The position numbers and the translations under genes were made by a program. Under the pieces are notes generated by a model, which saw nothing but the letters and a program-made list of their open reading frames with translations, did no database searches and was not told where the DNA came from. A DNA stretch of 5,820 nucleotides from Frankiaceae bacterium (GTDB lineage: Bacteria > Actinomycetota > Actinomycetes > Frankiales > Frankiaceae): the NCBI GenBank assembly GCA_030840885.1, contig JAVEDQ010000073.1, forward strand, positions 1-5,820, in the 5' to 3' direction. This document shows positions 1-5,820 of this stretch, one piece after another; position 1 is the stretch's first letter; each line of letters opens with the position of its first letter.

Positions 1-608
1 ACATCGGTGGGCCAGTGCACCCCCAGCACGACCCGGCTGACGCCGACCAGCCCGGCGACCCCGAGCAGGCCGACCGCGAGAGCGGCCCGGCCGAGCTGAG
101 TCCGCAGCGACGGCGCGAGCAGCAGGAGCAGCAGCGTGTAACCCAGCGCGGACGTGGTGGTGTGCCCGGACGGGAAGCTGGTCCCGGACGCGAACCGGGT
201 CCAGTCCTGCATCGGTGGTCGAGGGCGGTCGATCAGTGTCATCGCGACGAAGCGCACGAGCAGGCCGGCGGCCAGCAGCACGGGTCCGGCCGGGACGAGC
301 CACCAGGACCTGTCCCGCCGTGCGGCCACGACGCCGGCAAGCAGCAGGAGCGGCAGGATCACCGGTCCCGTCCCCAGGTGGGTCACGAAGGCCGCAAACC
401 CGAGGATGGGCTCGCGGTGCTCGAGCGCGAGGCGGTGCAGAGCGCGATCCAGCGGCAGCGGACGCGGGTCGTGCAGCACGAGGGCCACCAGCACGGCGAA
501 GCCGACGAGCCCGGCCAGGCTAACGGCGAGCGCCGCGTTCCGACGTTGCACAGGCGACCGACGCCGCACCGAAGTCCCGCGTTCCGCGGGTGCTGCCGAG
601 GTGGTCAC
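1..608 (-). CDS. PAP2-superfamily membrane phosphatase, partial (C-terminus beyond left edge)
   Basis: The 202 visible residues form an integral membrane phosphatase of the PAP2 (acid phosphatase/phosphatidate phosphatase) family, which removes phosphate from lipid phosphates or pyrophosphates at the membrane. Hydrophobic segments lie near residues 24-45, 81-96, 102-126, 153-163 and 173-197. The catalytic motifs are visible: C1-like DRPRP at 127-131, C2 PSGH at 146-149, and C3 as S191-R192 followed by H198 and D202 in GVHWPTD. The usual C1 lysine, seven residues before R130, is methionine (M123). The start is taken as GTG at 608-606, which overlaps the sensor-kinase TGA (607-605) in a GTGA junction. 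There is no good Shine-Dalgarno sequence, so translational coupling to the kinase is likely. The substrate cannot be read from sequence; undecaprenyl pyrophosphate (BcrC-like) or phosphatidate are candidates. The family is secure; only the protein's end is missing. Confidence 0.9.
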   Translation of the reverse strand, partial: MTTSAAPAERGTSVRRRSPVQRRNAALAVSLAGLVGFAVLVALVLHDPRPLPLDRALHRLALEHREPILGFAAFVTHLGTGPVILPLLLLAGVVAARRDRSWWLVPAGPVLLAAGLLVRFVAMTLIDRPRPPMQDWTRFASGTSFPSGHTTTSALGYTLLLLLLAPSLRTQLGRAALAVGLLGVAGLVGVSRVVLGVHWPTD

Positions 609-2092
609 CTGCCACGCACGGCCTTGCGGCCGGAGTCGGCCACTACGAGCTGCACCGGCAGGGCGAGTTCTACCTCGGCGCCGCCTCCGGGGGGGTTTCC
701 GGCCCGCGCGTGCCCGCCGTGGGCGGCCGCGACCTCGGCCACGATCGCCAGGCCGAGCCCGGTGCCGGCGTGACCGGTGCCGTGCCGACGGGCGGCGTCG
801 GCGCGGCGGAAGCGTTCGAAGGCGTGCGGCAGGAACTCCTCGGGGAAGCCGGGGCCGCTGTCGCGCACCTGGACGAGGAGCTCCTCACCGGACGTTCCCC
901 AGCCGGCGGCGAGACGGATCTGTCCCCCCGGACGGCTGTGCTCGAGGGCGTTGCTGAGCACGTTGTCGACGGCGCGACGCAAGGCAGCGGCGTCGGCGAG
1001 GGCCGGGATCTCCTCCGGCACGTCGACGACCAGGACGACCCCTGCCTTCTCGGCCCGGCTCCGGAAGCCGCGGGCGGCGTTGTGCAGCACCGGGCCGAGG
1101 TCGGTCGGCTGCGTCCGCACCAGGGACTCCCCCTCGTCGGCGCGAGCGAGGAAGAGCAGGTCGTCGGCGAGCTGGGAGAGTCGGTCGGCCTCGACAGCGG
1201 CGTAGCTGACGGCCTCGGCGAGCTCCTCGCGGCTGCGGCCGGGGCGGTCGGCGAGCTCGAGCTCCATCCGCAGCACCGCCAGCGGTGTGCGGAGCTCGTG
1301 GCCCGCGTCGGAGACCAGCGCCCGCTGCCGGCCCAGGCTGCGCTGCAGTCGGTCCAACAGCTCGTTCAGCGTGGTGGCCAGCGCAGCCAATTCGTCGCCG
1401 GTCGCCGGCACGCGGAGCCGGGCGTCTCCGGGCTGCGCTCCCAGAGCTGCCGCGTCACGCCGCATCCGGTCCACCGGGCGCAACGCCGCGCCGCCGAGCA
1501 GCCAGGTTCCGAGCGCCACGATCAGGATGAGCGCAGGCCCGGCGACGAGGACTCCCCGGACGACCTCGTGCACCGCCTCCTCGTTGCTCGCCCGCGAGGC
1601 TCCGGCGATAGCGAGCCAGGTGCCGTCGGGTCGGGCAACGCCCTGCACGGCGAGGCGGTAGGTGGAGCGCCCGACCTCAACGGAGGTGTAGGCCGGCGCG
1701 TGCCCCGGGCCAGGCGACAACCCGGACGGCAGCACGATCGCCGGCAGTGTTACCCCACCTGGGGAGATCACTCGACCGCCCGGGGTCCGGTAGGCGTCGA
1801 TGGCGTCGGACAGGCCGGAGTGCAGCGGCGGCCGCGGCACCGAGACTGTGGTCGGCGAGGCGGATTGGGCGATCGGGAACTCGCTGCTGTCGGCATCCTG
1901 CAGGACGCTCGAGAGCGTGCCGACGCGGGTGGCGAGATCGCTGTCGAGGTTGGCGTGCAGGCCCGCGGTGAGCGTCACCAGGAACACCACCGCACCGACG
2001 GCGATGAGGAAGGTCGCCGCCAGCGTGTAGGTGGCGGTCAGGCGCGCCCGGATGCCCCGCGGCAACAACCGCCGGTCAACGGGCGCGGGCAC
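605..2092 (-). CDS. Two-component sensor histidine kinase (HAMP, HisKA, HATPase_c)
   Basis: A 495-residue membrane sensor kinase that should autophosphorylate on histidine and pass phosphate to the response regulator encoded just upstream. The layout is: short cytoplasmic N-terminus, TM1 at about 20-42, extracytoplasmic sensor of about 130 residues (43-176), TM2 at about 178-204, HAMP at about 200-253, then the dimerisation helix with H-box DAGHELRTPL and phospho-accepting H265. The ATPase domain has an N-box around N377/N381, G1 box DSGPGF at 411-416, a FERF segment near 425-428, and G2 box GTGLGL at 443-448, all intact. The sensor region has no recognised domain, so the stimulus is unknown. 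The start is GTG at 2092, 25 bases past the regulator stop; no ATG or GTG occurs in frame between them. The Shine-Dalgarno is poor, suggesting coupling. A tail of about 15-20 residues follows the last predicted strand. It resembles actinobacterial MprB/TrcS-like kinases, but orthology is not claimed. Confidence 0.96.
   Translation of the reverse strand: MPAPVDRRLLPRGIRARLTATYTLAATFLIAVGAVVFLVTLTAGLHANLDSDLATRVGTLSSVLQDADSSEFPIAQSASPTTVSVPRPPLHSGLSDAIDAYRTPGGRVISPGGVTLPAIVLPSGLSPGPGHAPAYTSVEVGRSTYRLAVQGVARPDGTWLAIAGASRASNEEAVHEVVRGVLVAGPALILIVALGTWLLGGAALRPVDRMRRDAAALGAQPGDARLRVPATGDELAALATTLNELLDRLQRSLGRQRALVSDAGHELRTPLAVLRMELELADRPGRSREELAEAVSYAAVEADRLSQLADDLLFLARADEGESLVRTQPTDLGPVLHNAARGFRSRAEKAGVVLVVDVPEEIPALADAAALRRAVDNVLSNALEHSRPGGQIRLAAGWGTSGEELLVQVRDSGPGFPEEFLPHAFERFRRADAARRHGTGHAGTGLGLAIVAEVAAAHGGHARAGNPPGGGAEVELALPVQLVVADSGRKAVRGR
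689..695. repeat. Seven-base G/C homopolymer within the kinase gene
   Basis: A run of seven G on the plus strand (C on the coding strand) covers the last base of the N466 codon and the P467 and P468 codons of the sensor kinase. It lies after the G2 box near the C-terminus. Slippage would alter only the last strand and tail, and would also disturb the GTGA coupling to the PAP2 gene. In such GC-rich DNA a run of seven is not remarkable by itself. Confidence 0.6.
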
Positions 2093-2117
2093 CTTGGACG
2101 TCCGATCGACCCGTTCG

Positions 2118-2813
2118 TCAGACCCGGGCCGAGGCGGCTACGCGCGCCGCGCGCAACCGGTAGCCGGCGCCGCGCACCGTCTCGACGTCGTCGCGGTCGA
2201 AGGGCTTGTCGATCTTGCGCCGCAGGTAGGCGATGTACTGGTCGACGACGTTGCTGCTCGGGTCGTACGCGAAGTCCCACACGTGCTCCAGGATGCGCGT
2301 GCGGCTCAGCACCTCGCCAGGGTGGCGCATGAGCAGTTCGAGCAGTGCGAACTCCTTGGCCGTCAGGTCGACGTTCTGCCCGGCCCGGTGCACGGAGTGC
2401 GCCGCGGGGTCGAGCGTGAGGTCGCCGACCTCGAGGACGGGGGCCCGCTCGGTGCTCCCGCGGCGCAGCAGTGCACGCAGCCGGGCGGTGAGCTCGGCGA
2501 AGGCGAACGGCTTGGTCAGGTAGTCGTCGGCACCGGCGTCGAGCCCGGCCACGCGGTCGGCGATGCCGTCCCGAGCGGTGAGCATGAGCACCGGGGCCCA
2601 GCGCCGACGCTCGCGCAGCGTGCGGCAGACGTCGTAGCCGTCCCGACCGGGCAGCATCGCGTCGAGCAGAACGAGGTCGTACTCGTTCTCCATCGCGAGG
2701 AACAGGCCTTCGTCGCCGTCGGCGGCGAGGTCGACGGCGTAGCCCTCCTCTTCCAGGCCCCGCTTGAGCAGAGCTGCCATCCGGGTTTCGTCTTCGACCA
2801 CGAGAACGCGCAC
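2118..2813 (-). CDS. OmpR/PhoB-family response regulator
   Basis: A 231-residue DNA-binding response regulator, the usual length for the OmpR family and the likely partner of the downstream sensor kinase. The receiver domain (1 to about 118) has the acidic pocket E7-D8, phospho-acceptor D51 in LLDAMLPGRDGY, switch threonine T79 and conserved K101 in the TKPF motif. The C-terminal winged-helix domain (about 127-222) shows LTAKEFALLELLMRHPGEVLS (recognisable at 150-170), the recognition-helix region around VVDQYIAYLRRKI, and the wing motif RGAGYRL at 214-220. The start is GTG at 2813-2811, giving the family-typical MRVLVVED; an in-frame TGA lies four codons upstream, so no earlier ATG or GTG start is available. 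No clear Shine-Dalgarno precedes it. Promoter-like and palindromic sequence lies just upstream, consistent with autoregulation, which is common in this family but not shown here. Target genes are unknown. Confidence 0.97.
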   Translation of the reverse strand: MRVLVVEDETRMAALLKRGLEEEGYAVDLAADGDEGLFLAMENEYDLVLLDAMLPGRDGYDVCRTLRERRRWAPVLMLTARDGIADRVAGLDAGADDYLTKPFAFAELTARLRALLRRGSTERAPVLEVGDLTLDPAAHSVHRAGQNVDLTAKEFALLELLMRHPGEVLSRTRILEHVWDFAYDPSSNVVDQYIAYLRRKIDKPFDRDDVETVRGAGYRLRAARVAASARV

Positions 2814-2819
2814 GAGAAC
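2799..2819 (-). repeat. Short tandem direct repeat spanning the regulator start codon
   Basis: On the coding strand the 9-mer GTTCTCGTG occurs twice, at 2819-2811 and 2807-2799, giving a 12-base period. The first copy ends with the chosen GTG start and the second encodes V3-L4-V5. It may be a small local duplication, or just the result of repeated Val/Leu codons with G/C-ending bias. Confidence 0.7.
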
Positions 2820-2823
2820 CAGT

Positions 2824-2844
2824 GTTCACTCGTCACATGTGAAC
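2824..2844. promoter_or_regulatory. Candidate operator: nested inverted repeats before the response regulator
   Basis: In the 70-base gap between the MFS stop and the regulator start there is a perfect 10-bp palindrome, TCACATGTGA (2833-2842). An outer inverted repeat, GTTCAC (2824-2829) and GTGAAC (2839-2844), shares its right arm. It ends about 11 bases before the GTG start and is markedly less GC-rich than its surroundings. The position suits an autoregulatory or repressor site for the regulator–kinase–PAP2 operon. OmpR-family proteins more often bind direct repeats, so the binding protein may be another one. Binding itself is inference. Confidence 0.45.
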
Positions 2845-2846
2845 GA

Positions 2847-2852
2847 TATGTA
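2847..2852 (-). promoter_or_regulatory. Possible -10 element for the regulator operon
   Basis: TACATA on the minus strand (2852-2847) fits an actinobacterial -10 hexamer of the TAnnnT type only loosely, since its last base is A. It stands out as the only AT-rich patch in the gap. A start about seven bases downstream would lie inside the palindromic site and leave a leader of roughly 27 bases. No convincing -35 (TTGACA-like) sequence is present at the usual distance, so this is a weak call. Confidence 0.25.
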
Positions 2853-2883
2853 GGCGCGGTGGGGAGTTGGCCGGGAAGGCTCG

Positions 2884-4173
2884 TCAGCCGGTGCCGGCGC
2901 TGACCAGCTGCCGGGCAGCTTCGGCGGGGTGCGCCTGTTCGCGGCCGGACGGAAGGCGTCGGCCGATGAGCACGACGAGCAACCCGGCGGCCGCGAGCGC
3001 CGCCCCCACCACCGCCGTCGACGGGTAGCCGAAACCGGCCGCGATGACCAGGCCGCCGAGCCAGGCGCCGAGCGCGTTGGCGACGTTGAGCGCCGAGTGG
3101 TTCAGCGCGGCGCCGAGGGCCTGCGCGGAGCCGGAGACGTCCATCAGCCGGGCCTGCAGCGCCGGGATCATGGCCGAGCCGGACCCGCCGAGCAGGAACA
3201 CCCCGATCGCGGCGGTGGCGCGGCCGTGCACGAGCACGGTGAAGGCCAGCAGGACCACGACGAGCGAGCCGAGCCCGAGGCGCAGCGTCTTGTCGACCGA
3301 CCAGTCGGCGAGCCGGCCGCCCAGAACGTTGCCCAGCGTCATCCCCAGCCCGAATAGAGCGAGGATGAACGAGATGGACCCGGCGGCGTAGCCGGAGACG
3401 TCGGTCAGCGTGGGGGCGATGTAGCTGTAGACGGCGAAGAAGCCTCCGAAGCCGATGGCCCCGGTCAGCACGGTCAGCCACACCTGGCGCTCCCGCAGCC
3501 CGTTCAGTTCGCTGCGCATGCCCACCGCCGGGTCGCCCGGCACATGGGGAAGCCACAGCGCCAGCGCGAGCAGGGTGAGAGCGCCGAGAACCGTGACGAC
3601 GACGTACGTGGCGCGCCAGCCGTAGGCCTGCCCGAGCACGGTCGAGAGCGGCACGCCGGCCAGGTTCGCGGTCGTCAGCCCGGCCATCATCGTCGCCACC
3701 GCGCGGCCGCGGCGCTCGGGCGCGACGAGCCGGGCAGCGACGACCGAGCCGATGCCGAAGTAGGCGCCGTGCGGCAGGCCGGAGAGGAAGCGGCCGACCG
3801 CGAGCAGACCGAACGACGGCGCCAGCGCCGAGGCCAGGTTCGCGACGGTGAAGGCGAGCATGAGCCCGAGCAGCAGTTGCTTGCGTGGGAGCCGCGCACC
3901 GAGCACCGCCAGCAGCGGTGCACCGACGACGACGCCCAGGGCGTAGAGCGAGATCAGGTGCCCGGTGGACGGGATCGAGGTCCGCAGGTCGTCGGAGATC
4001 TCGGGCAGCACGCCCATCGTGGCGAACTCGGTCGTCCCGATGCCGAAGCCGCCGAGGGCGAGTGCGAACAGCGCCAGGACGAGACGGGCGCCCTGCGGGC
4101 GGACGAAGTGGGGCATGTCGGTGGACGGCGGAGAAGTCATCCTTTGCGCCAACGGGGCCACCGCGGAAGGCAT
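2884..4173 (-). CDS. MFS transporter, AraJ-like DHA1 family (putative drug or metabolite efflux)
   Basis: A 429-residue major facilitator protein, predicted as a 12-TM proton-driven exporter in the cytoplasmic membrane. The first membrane helix carries the family hallmark GIGTTEFATMGVLPEI (45-60), followed by a second helix with LISLYALGVVVGAPLLA. A motif-A-like loop, GARLPRKQ, sits at 92-99, a motif-C-like stretch around ANLAGVPLSTVLGQ is at 169-182, and a second-half A-like loop GGRLADWSVDK is at 285-295. These match AraJ/YdhP/PbuE-type DHA1 transporters often annotated as arabinose, purine or chloramphenicol efflux; the substrate is unknown. The N-terminus is uncertain: ATG at 4173 has GCAGG eight bases upstream, while ATG at 4140 (M12) and 4116 (M20) would start closer to the first helix, and an AAAGG abuts M12. 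It lies 75 bases after the hydrolase gene and 70 bases before the regulator, so it may be co-transcribed with either. Confidence 0.93.
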   Translation of the reverse strand: MPSAVAPLAQRMTSPPSTDMPHFVRPQGARLVLALFALALGGFGIGTTEFATMGVLPEISDDLRTSIPSTGHLISLYALGVVVGAPLLAVLGARLPRKQLLLGLMLAFTVANLASALAPSFGLLAVGRFLSGLPHGAYFGIGSVVAARLVAPERRGRAVATMMAGLTTANLAGVPLSTVLGQAYGWRATYVVVTVLGALTLLALALWLPHVPGDPAVGMRSELNGLRERQVWLTVLTGAIGFGGFFAVYSYIAPTLTDVSGYAAGSISFILALFGLGMTLGNVLGGRLADWSVDKTLRLGLGSLVVVLLAFTVLVHGRATAAIGVFLLGGSGSAMIPALQARLMDVSGSAQALGAALNHSALNVANALGAWLGGLVIAAGFGYPSTAVVGAALAAAGLLVVLIGRRLPSGREQAHPAEAARQLVSAGTG

Positions 4174-4248
4174 TCCGAAACCTGCGGCGAGTGCATCACC
4201 TCACGCCAGCCGCGTGCCTGCTCGGCGGACGACCCTCGATCTAACGGC

Positions 4249-4995
4249 CTAGAGGTCGAAGACGAGGCCCGGCTGCGCGATGGTGATGGGCCCCTCGAAC
4301 GCGCCCGTTGCTTCCTGCAGCAGCGCCGGCGGGTCGGCCCACGGGACGATGTGGGTGAGCACGAGGTGCCGCGCGGCGGCCCGGGCTGCGGTCTCCCCCG
4401 CCTCCCGGCCCGACATGTGGACCCCGGGCGGGTTGCGAGGGCTGTCGTGCCAGGAGGCCTCGCAGAGCAGCAGATCGGTGTCGACGGCGAGCTTGTCGAG
4501 GTTCTCCGAGCTGCCGGTGTCGCCGGAGTAGGTGACCGACCGATCCCCCGCGGTGATGCGGAACGCGAAGGCCTCGATGGGGTGCGACACCCGTTCGGCG
4601 ACCACCGAGAACGGGCCGATCGCCCGTCGGCCCGGCGCGAGGTCACGGAATTCGTAGACGTCGCACAGCGCGTCCGGGGGCCACTCCTCGAACGCGTCGC
4701 ACAGCCGCTTCTGGGTGTCCTTCGGCCCGTAGACGGGCAGCGGCGTGAGCGGTCCCTCGGGGTGGTAGCGCCGGGCGTAGGAGTAGGCGATGAGGTCGAG
4801 GCAGTGGTCGCCGTGCAGGTGGCTCAGCAGCACCGCATCGACGCCGAGCAGCCCCACCCTCGCCTGCAGCGGACCGAGGGAGCCGTTACCGACGTCGAGG
4901 AGCAGCCGGAAGCCGTCGGCCTCCAGCAGGTAGGACGAGCAGGGCCCCAGGGGACCGGGGAACGTCCCCGAGCAACCAAGGATGGTGAGCTGCAC
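4249..4995 (-). CDS. Metallo-beta-lactamase-fold hydrolase, Rv1339-like (putative cyclic-nucleotide phosphodiesterase)
   Basis: A 248-residue cytosolic MBL-fold hydrolase, complete and of ordinary length for the group. It begins with the strand MQLTILGCSG and carries the di-metal signature HLHGDH at 59-64. Further likely metal or active-site residues are H138 (SHPIEAFAF), D159 in YSGDTG, H193 in the GVHMSGREAGETA helix cap, and H215 in LTHIVPW. This pattern is shared by RNase Z-like and cyclic-nucleotide phosphodiesterase-like enzymes. The position directly after murI matches M. tuberculosis Rv1339, reported as an atypical class II cAMP phosphodiesterase, so a similar role is inferred by context and motif. 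The start is GTG at 4995, only three bases after the murI stop, with a strong GGAGG eight bases upstream inside murI, so the two are surely one operon. An RNase or other phosphoesterase role cannot be excluded. Confidence 0.93.
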   Translation of the reverse strand: MQLTILGCSGTFPGPLGPCSSYLLEADGFRLLLDVGNGSLGPLQARVGLLGVDAVLLSHLHGDHCLDLIAYSYARRYHPEGPLTPLPVYGPKDTQKRLCDAFEEWPPDALCDVYEFRDLAPGRRAIGPFSVVAERVSHPIEAFAFRITAGDRSVTYSGDTGSSENLDKLAVDTDLLLCEASWHDSPRNPPGVHMSGREAGETAARAAARHLVLTHIVPWADPPALLQEATGAFEGPITIAQPGLVFDL

Positions 4996-4998
4996 GCT

Positions 4999-5820
4999 TC
5001 AGGCCTCCGCCCGCTCGCGGGTGAGCTGGGCGGCCGTCGCCCCGAGCCGGTCCGGCACCGTCGACCCGGGCTGCTGCGGGCGGACGGCCTGCATGACGTC
5101 CTCCACCACCGCCCCGAGAACCCGGCGGCCGAGCCGTTCGAACGGCTCCGGATCGCCGGTGGCCAGGAAGCGGTGGTGCGGCGGCGGCAGCTCGGGGTCG
5201 CGGAACTGTCCGGCCTGTGCGAGGACGCGGTAGACGTCCTTCGCGGTCTCCTCGGCGCTGCTGACGAGCGTCACGCCGTCGCCGAGCACGAGGCTCAGCA
5301 CCCCGGTGAGCAGGGGATAGTGGGTGCAGCCCAGCACCACGGTGTCGACCTCGGCGGCCTGCAGCGGCGCGACGTAGGCCTCGGCGAGGGCGAGCAGCTC
5401 AGGTGAGTAGGTCTCACCTCGCTCGACGAAGTCGACGAAGCGGGGGCAGGCCGCCGTGGTCAGCTCGACCCCGGGGACGGCGTGGAAGGCGTCGTCGTAG
5501 GCCTTGCTCGCGATGGTGGCGCGGGTCCCGATGACGCCGACGCGGCCGCTGTGCGTGGAGCGGACCGCCCGGCGCACCGCCGGCAGCACCACTTCGACGA
5601 CTGGGACGTCGTATCGCTCGCGGGCGTCCCGCAGACAGGCCGAGCTGGCCGAGTTGCAGGCGATGACCAGCATCTTCACGCCCTCGTCGACCAGATGGTC
5701 CATGACGTCGAGCGCGTGCCGGCGGACCTCGGCGATCGGGAGCGGGCCGTAGGGACCGTGCAGGGTGTCCCCCACGTACAGCAGCGGTTCGTGCGGCAGC
5801 TGGTCGAGGATCGCCCGGGC
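4999..5820 (-). CDS. murI: Glutamate racemase, partial (N-terminus beyond right edge)
   Basis: Glutamate racemase interconverts L- and D-glutamate in the cytoplasm and supplies D-Glu for the peptidoglycan stem peptide. In window, 273 residues are visible; the frame stays open to base 5820, beginning [19 protein letters not shown], so the GTG at 5775 is internal and not the start. About 15-20 residues, including the DSGxGG loop with the catalytic aspartate, should lie outside. Counting from the first visible residue, the two catalytic cysteines are C55 (IACNSAS) and C165 (LGCTHYPLL), with H167 beside the second. Other family marks are HGPYGPL after the GDT motif, [12 protein letters not shown], and SSAEETA. 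After the conserved fold there is a polar tail of roughly 20 residues ending at TGA 5001-4999 that appears longer than in many homologues. It is followed at once by the MBL hydrolase gene, the same order as Rv1338–Rv1339. Confidence 0.96.
   Translation of the reverse strand, partial: ARAILDQLPHEPLLYVGDTLHGPYGPLPIAEVRRHALDVMDHLVDEGVKMLVIACNSASSACLRDARERYDVPVVEVVLPAVRRAVRSTHSGRVGVIGTRATIASKAYDDAFHAVPGVELTTAACPRFVDFVERGETYSPELLALAEAYVAPLQAAEVDTVVLGCTHYPLLTGVLSLVLGDGVTLVSSAEETAKDVYRVLAQAGQFRDPELPPPHHRFLATGDPEPFERLGRRVLGAVVEDVMQAVRPQQPGSTVPDRLGATAAQLTRERAEA
5004..5008 (-). promoter_or_regulatory. Shine-Dalgarno sequence of the MBL hydrolase gene
   Basis: GGAGG on the minus strand lies within the last codons of murI, eight bases before GTG 4995. 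It is the best ribosome binding site in the window and fixes the hydrolase start just after the murI stop. Confidence 0.8.

Noticed and set aside
15..957. Overlapping plus-strand open frames opposite the PAP2 gene and the kinase end
   Set aside because: The minus strand here encodes PAP2 motifs in order with membrane helices; the plus-strand products are Arg/Pro/Gly-rich noise.
590..2332. 580-codon open frame on the plus strand, antisense to the sensor kinase
   Set aside because: The translation is low-complexity, rich in G, R, E and Q with no recognisable domain, and lies opposite a kinase with every catalytic motif intact. Long antisense frames are normal in very GC-rich DNA.
2038..3556. 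Minus-strand alternative frames overlapping the regulator and MFS genes
   Set aside because: They are out of frame with the clear regulator and transporter proteins and give Arg/Ala/Pro-rich translations; part of one reads as a frame-shifted copy of regulator DNA.
4174..4248. Possible terminator or operator between the MBL and MFS genes
   Set aside because: Only short stems (about four base pairs with loops over ten bases) and a poor partial symmetry near 4188-4207 were found, with no T-run. Nothing strong enough to call.
3544..5406. 620-codon open frame on the plus strand, opposite the MFS, MBL and murI genes
   Set aside because: It crosses three well-supported minus-strand genes and both intergenic gaps, has a biased composition and no domain. 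It is a GC-driven shadow.
4999..5775. murI starting at GTG 5775
   Set aside because: The frame continues to base 5820 with conserved MurI residues ([15 protein letters not shown]), so the GTG is an internal valine and the true start is outside the window.

Overview
The window is very GC-rich DNA with dense gene packing, G/C-ending codons and GTG start codons at four of the five starts that lie inside it. Together with the murI–MBL-hydrolase pair, which matches the Mycobacterium tuberculosis Rv1338–Rv1339 neighbourhood, this points to a high-GC actinomycete, plausibly Pseudonocardiaceae-like (the family is inference). Six genes are visible, all on the minus strand, so transcription runs from right to left. 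No mobile element, CRISPR array, tRNA or rRNA was seen, and no gap between genes exceeds about 75 bases.

In order of transcription, the right edge holds murI (glutamate racemase), cut off at its N-terminus. Three bases after its stop begins a 248-residue metallo-beta-lactamase-fold hydrolase with an intact HxHxDH metal site, resembling Rv1339, which is reported to be an atypical cAMP phosphodiesterase. After 75 bases comes a 12-TM major facilitator efflux protein of the AraJ/DHA1 type. Another 70-base gap carries the most promoter-like sequence in the window, including a perfect 10-bp palindrome nested with a 6-bp inverted repeat. It leads into an OmpR-family response regulator, a HAMP/HisKA sensor kinase 25 bases further on, and a PAP2-family membrane phosphatase whose GTG start overlaps the kinase stop by four bases. 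The PAP2 gene runs off the left edge just after its last catalytic motif begins.

Functionally the window has two blocks. The murI–hydrolase pair links D-glutamate supply for peptidoglycan with a probable nucleotide or phosphoester hydrolase. The regulator–kinase–PAP2 block looks like an envelope-sensing two-component system co-expressed with a lipid-phosphate phosphatase; if that phosphatase acts on undecaprenyl pyrophosphate, both blocks would serve cell-wall synthesis. The MFS pump sits between them and may belong to either transcript or to its own. Nothing here is clearly a new system. The points most worth checking are the PAP2 coupling with its non-canonical C1 motif, the palindromic site before the regulator, and the apparent break in the usual murI–Rv1339–rph gene order.
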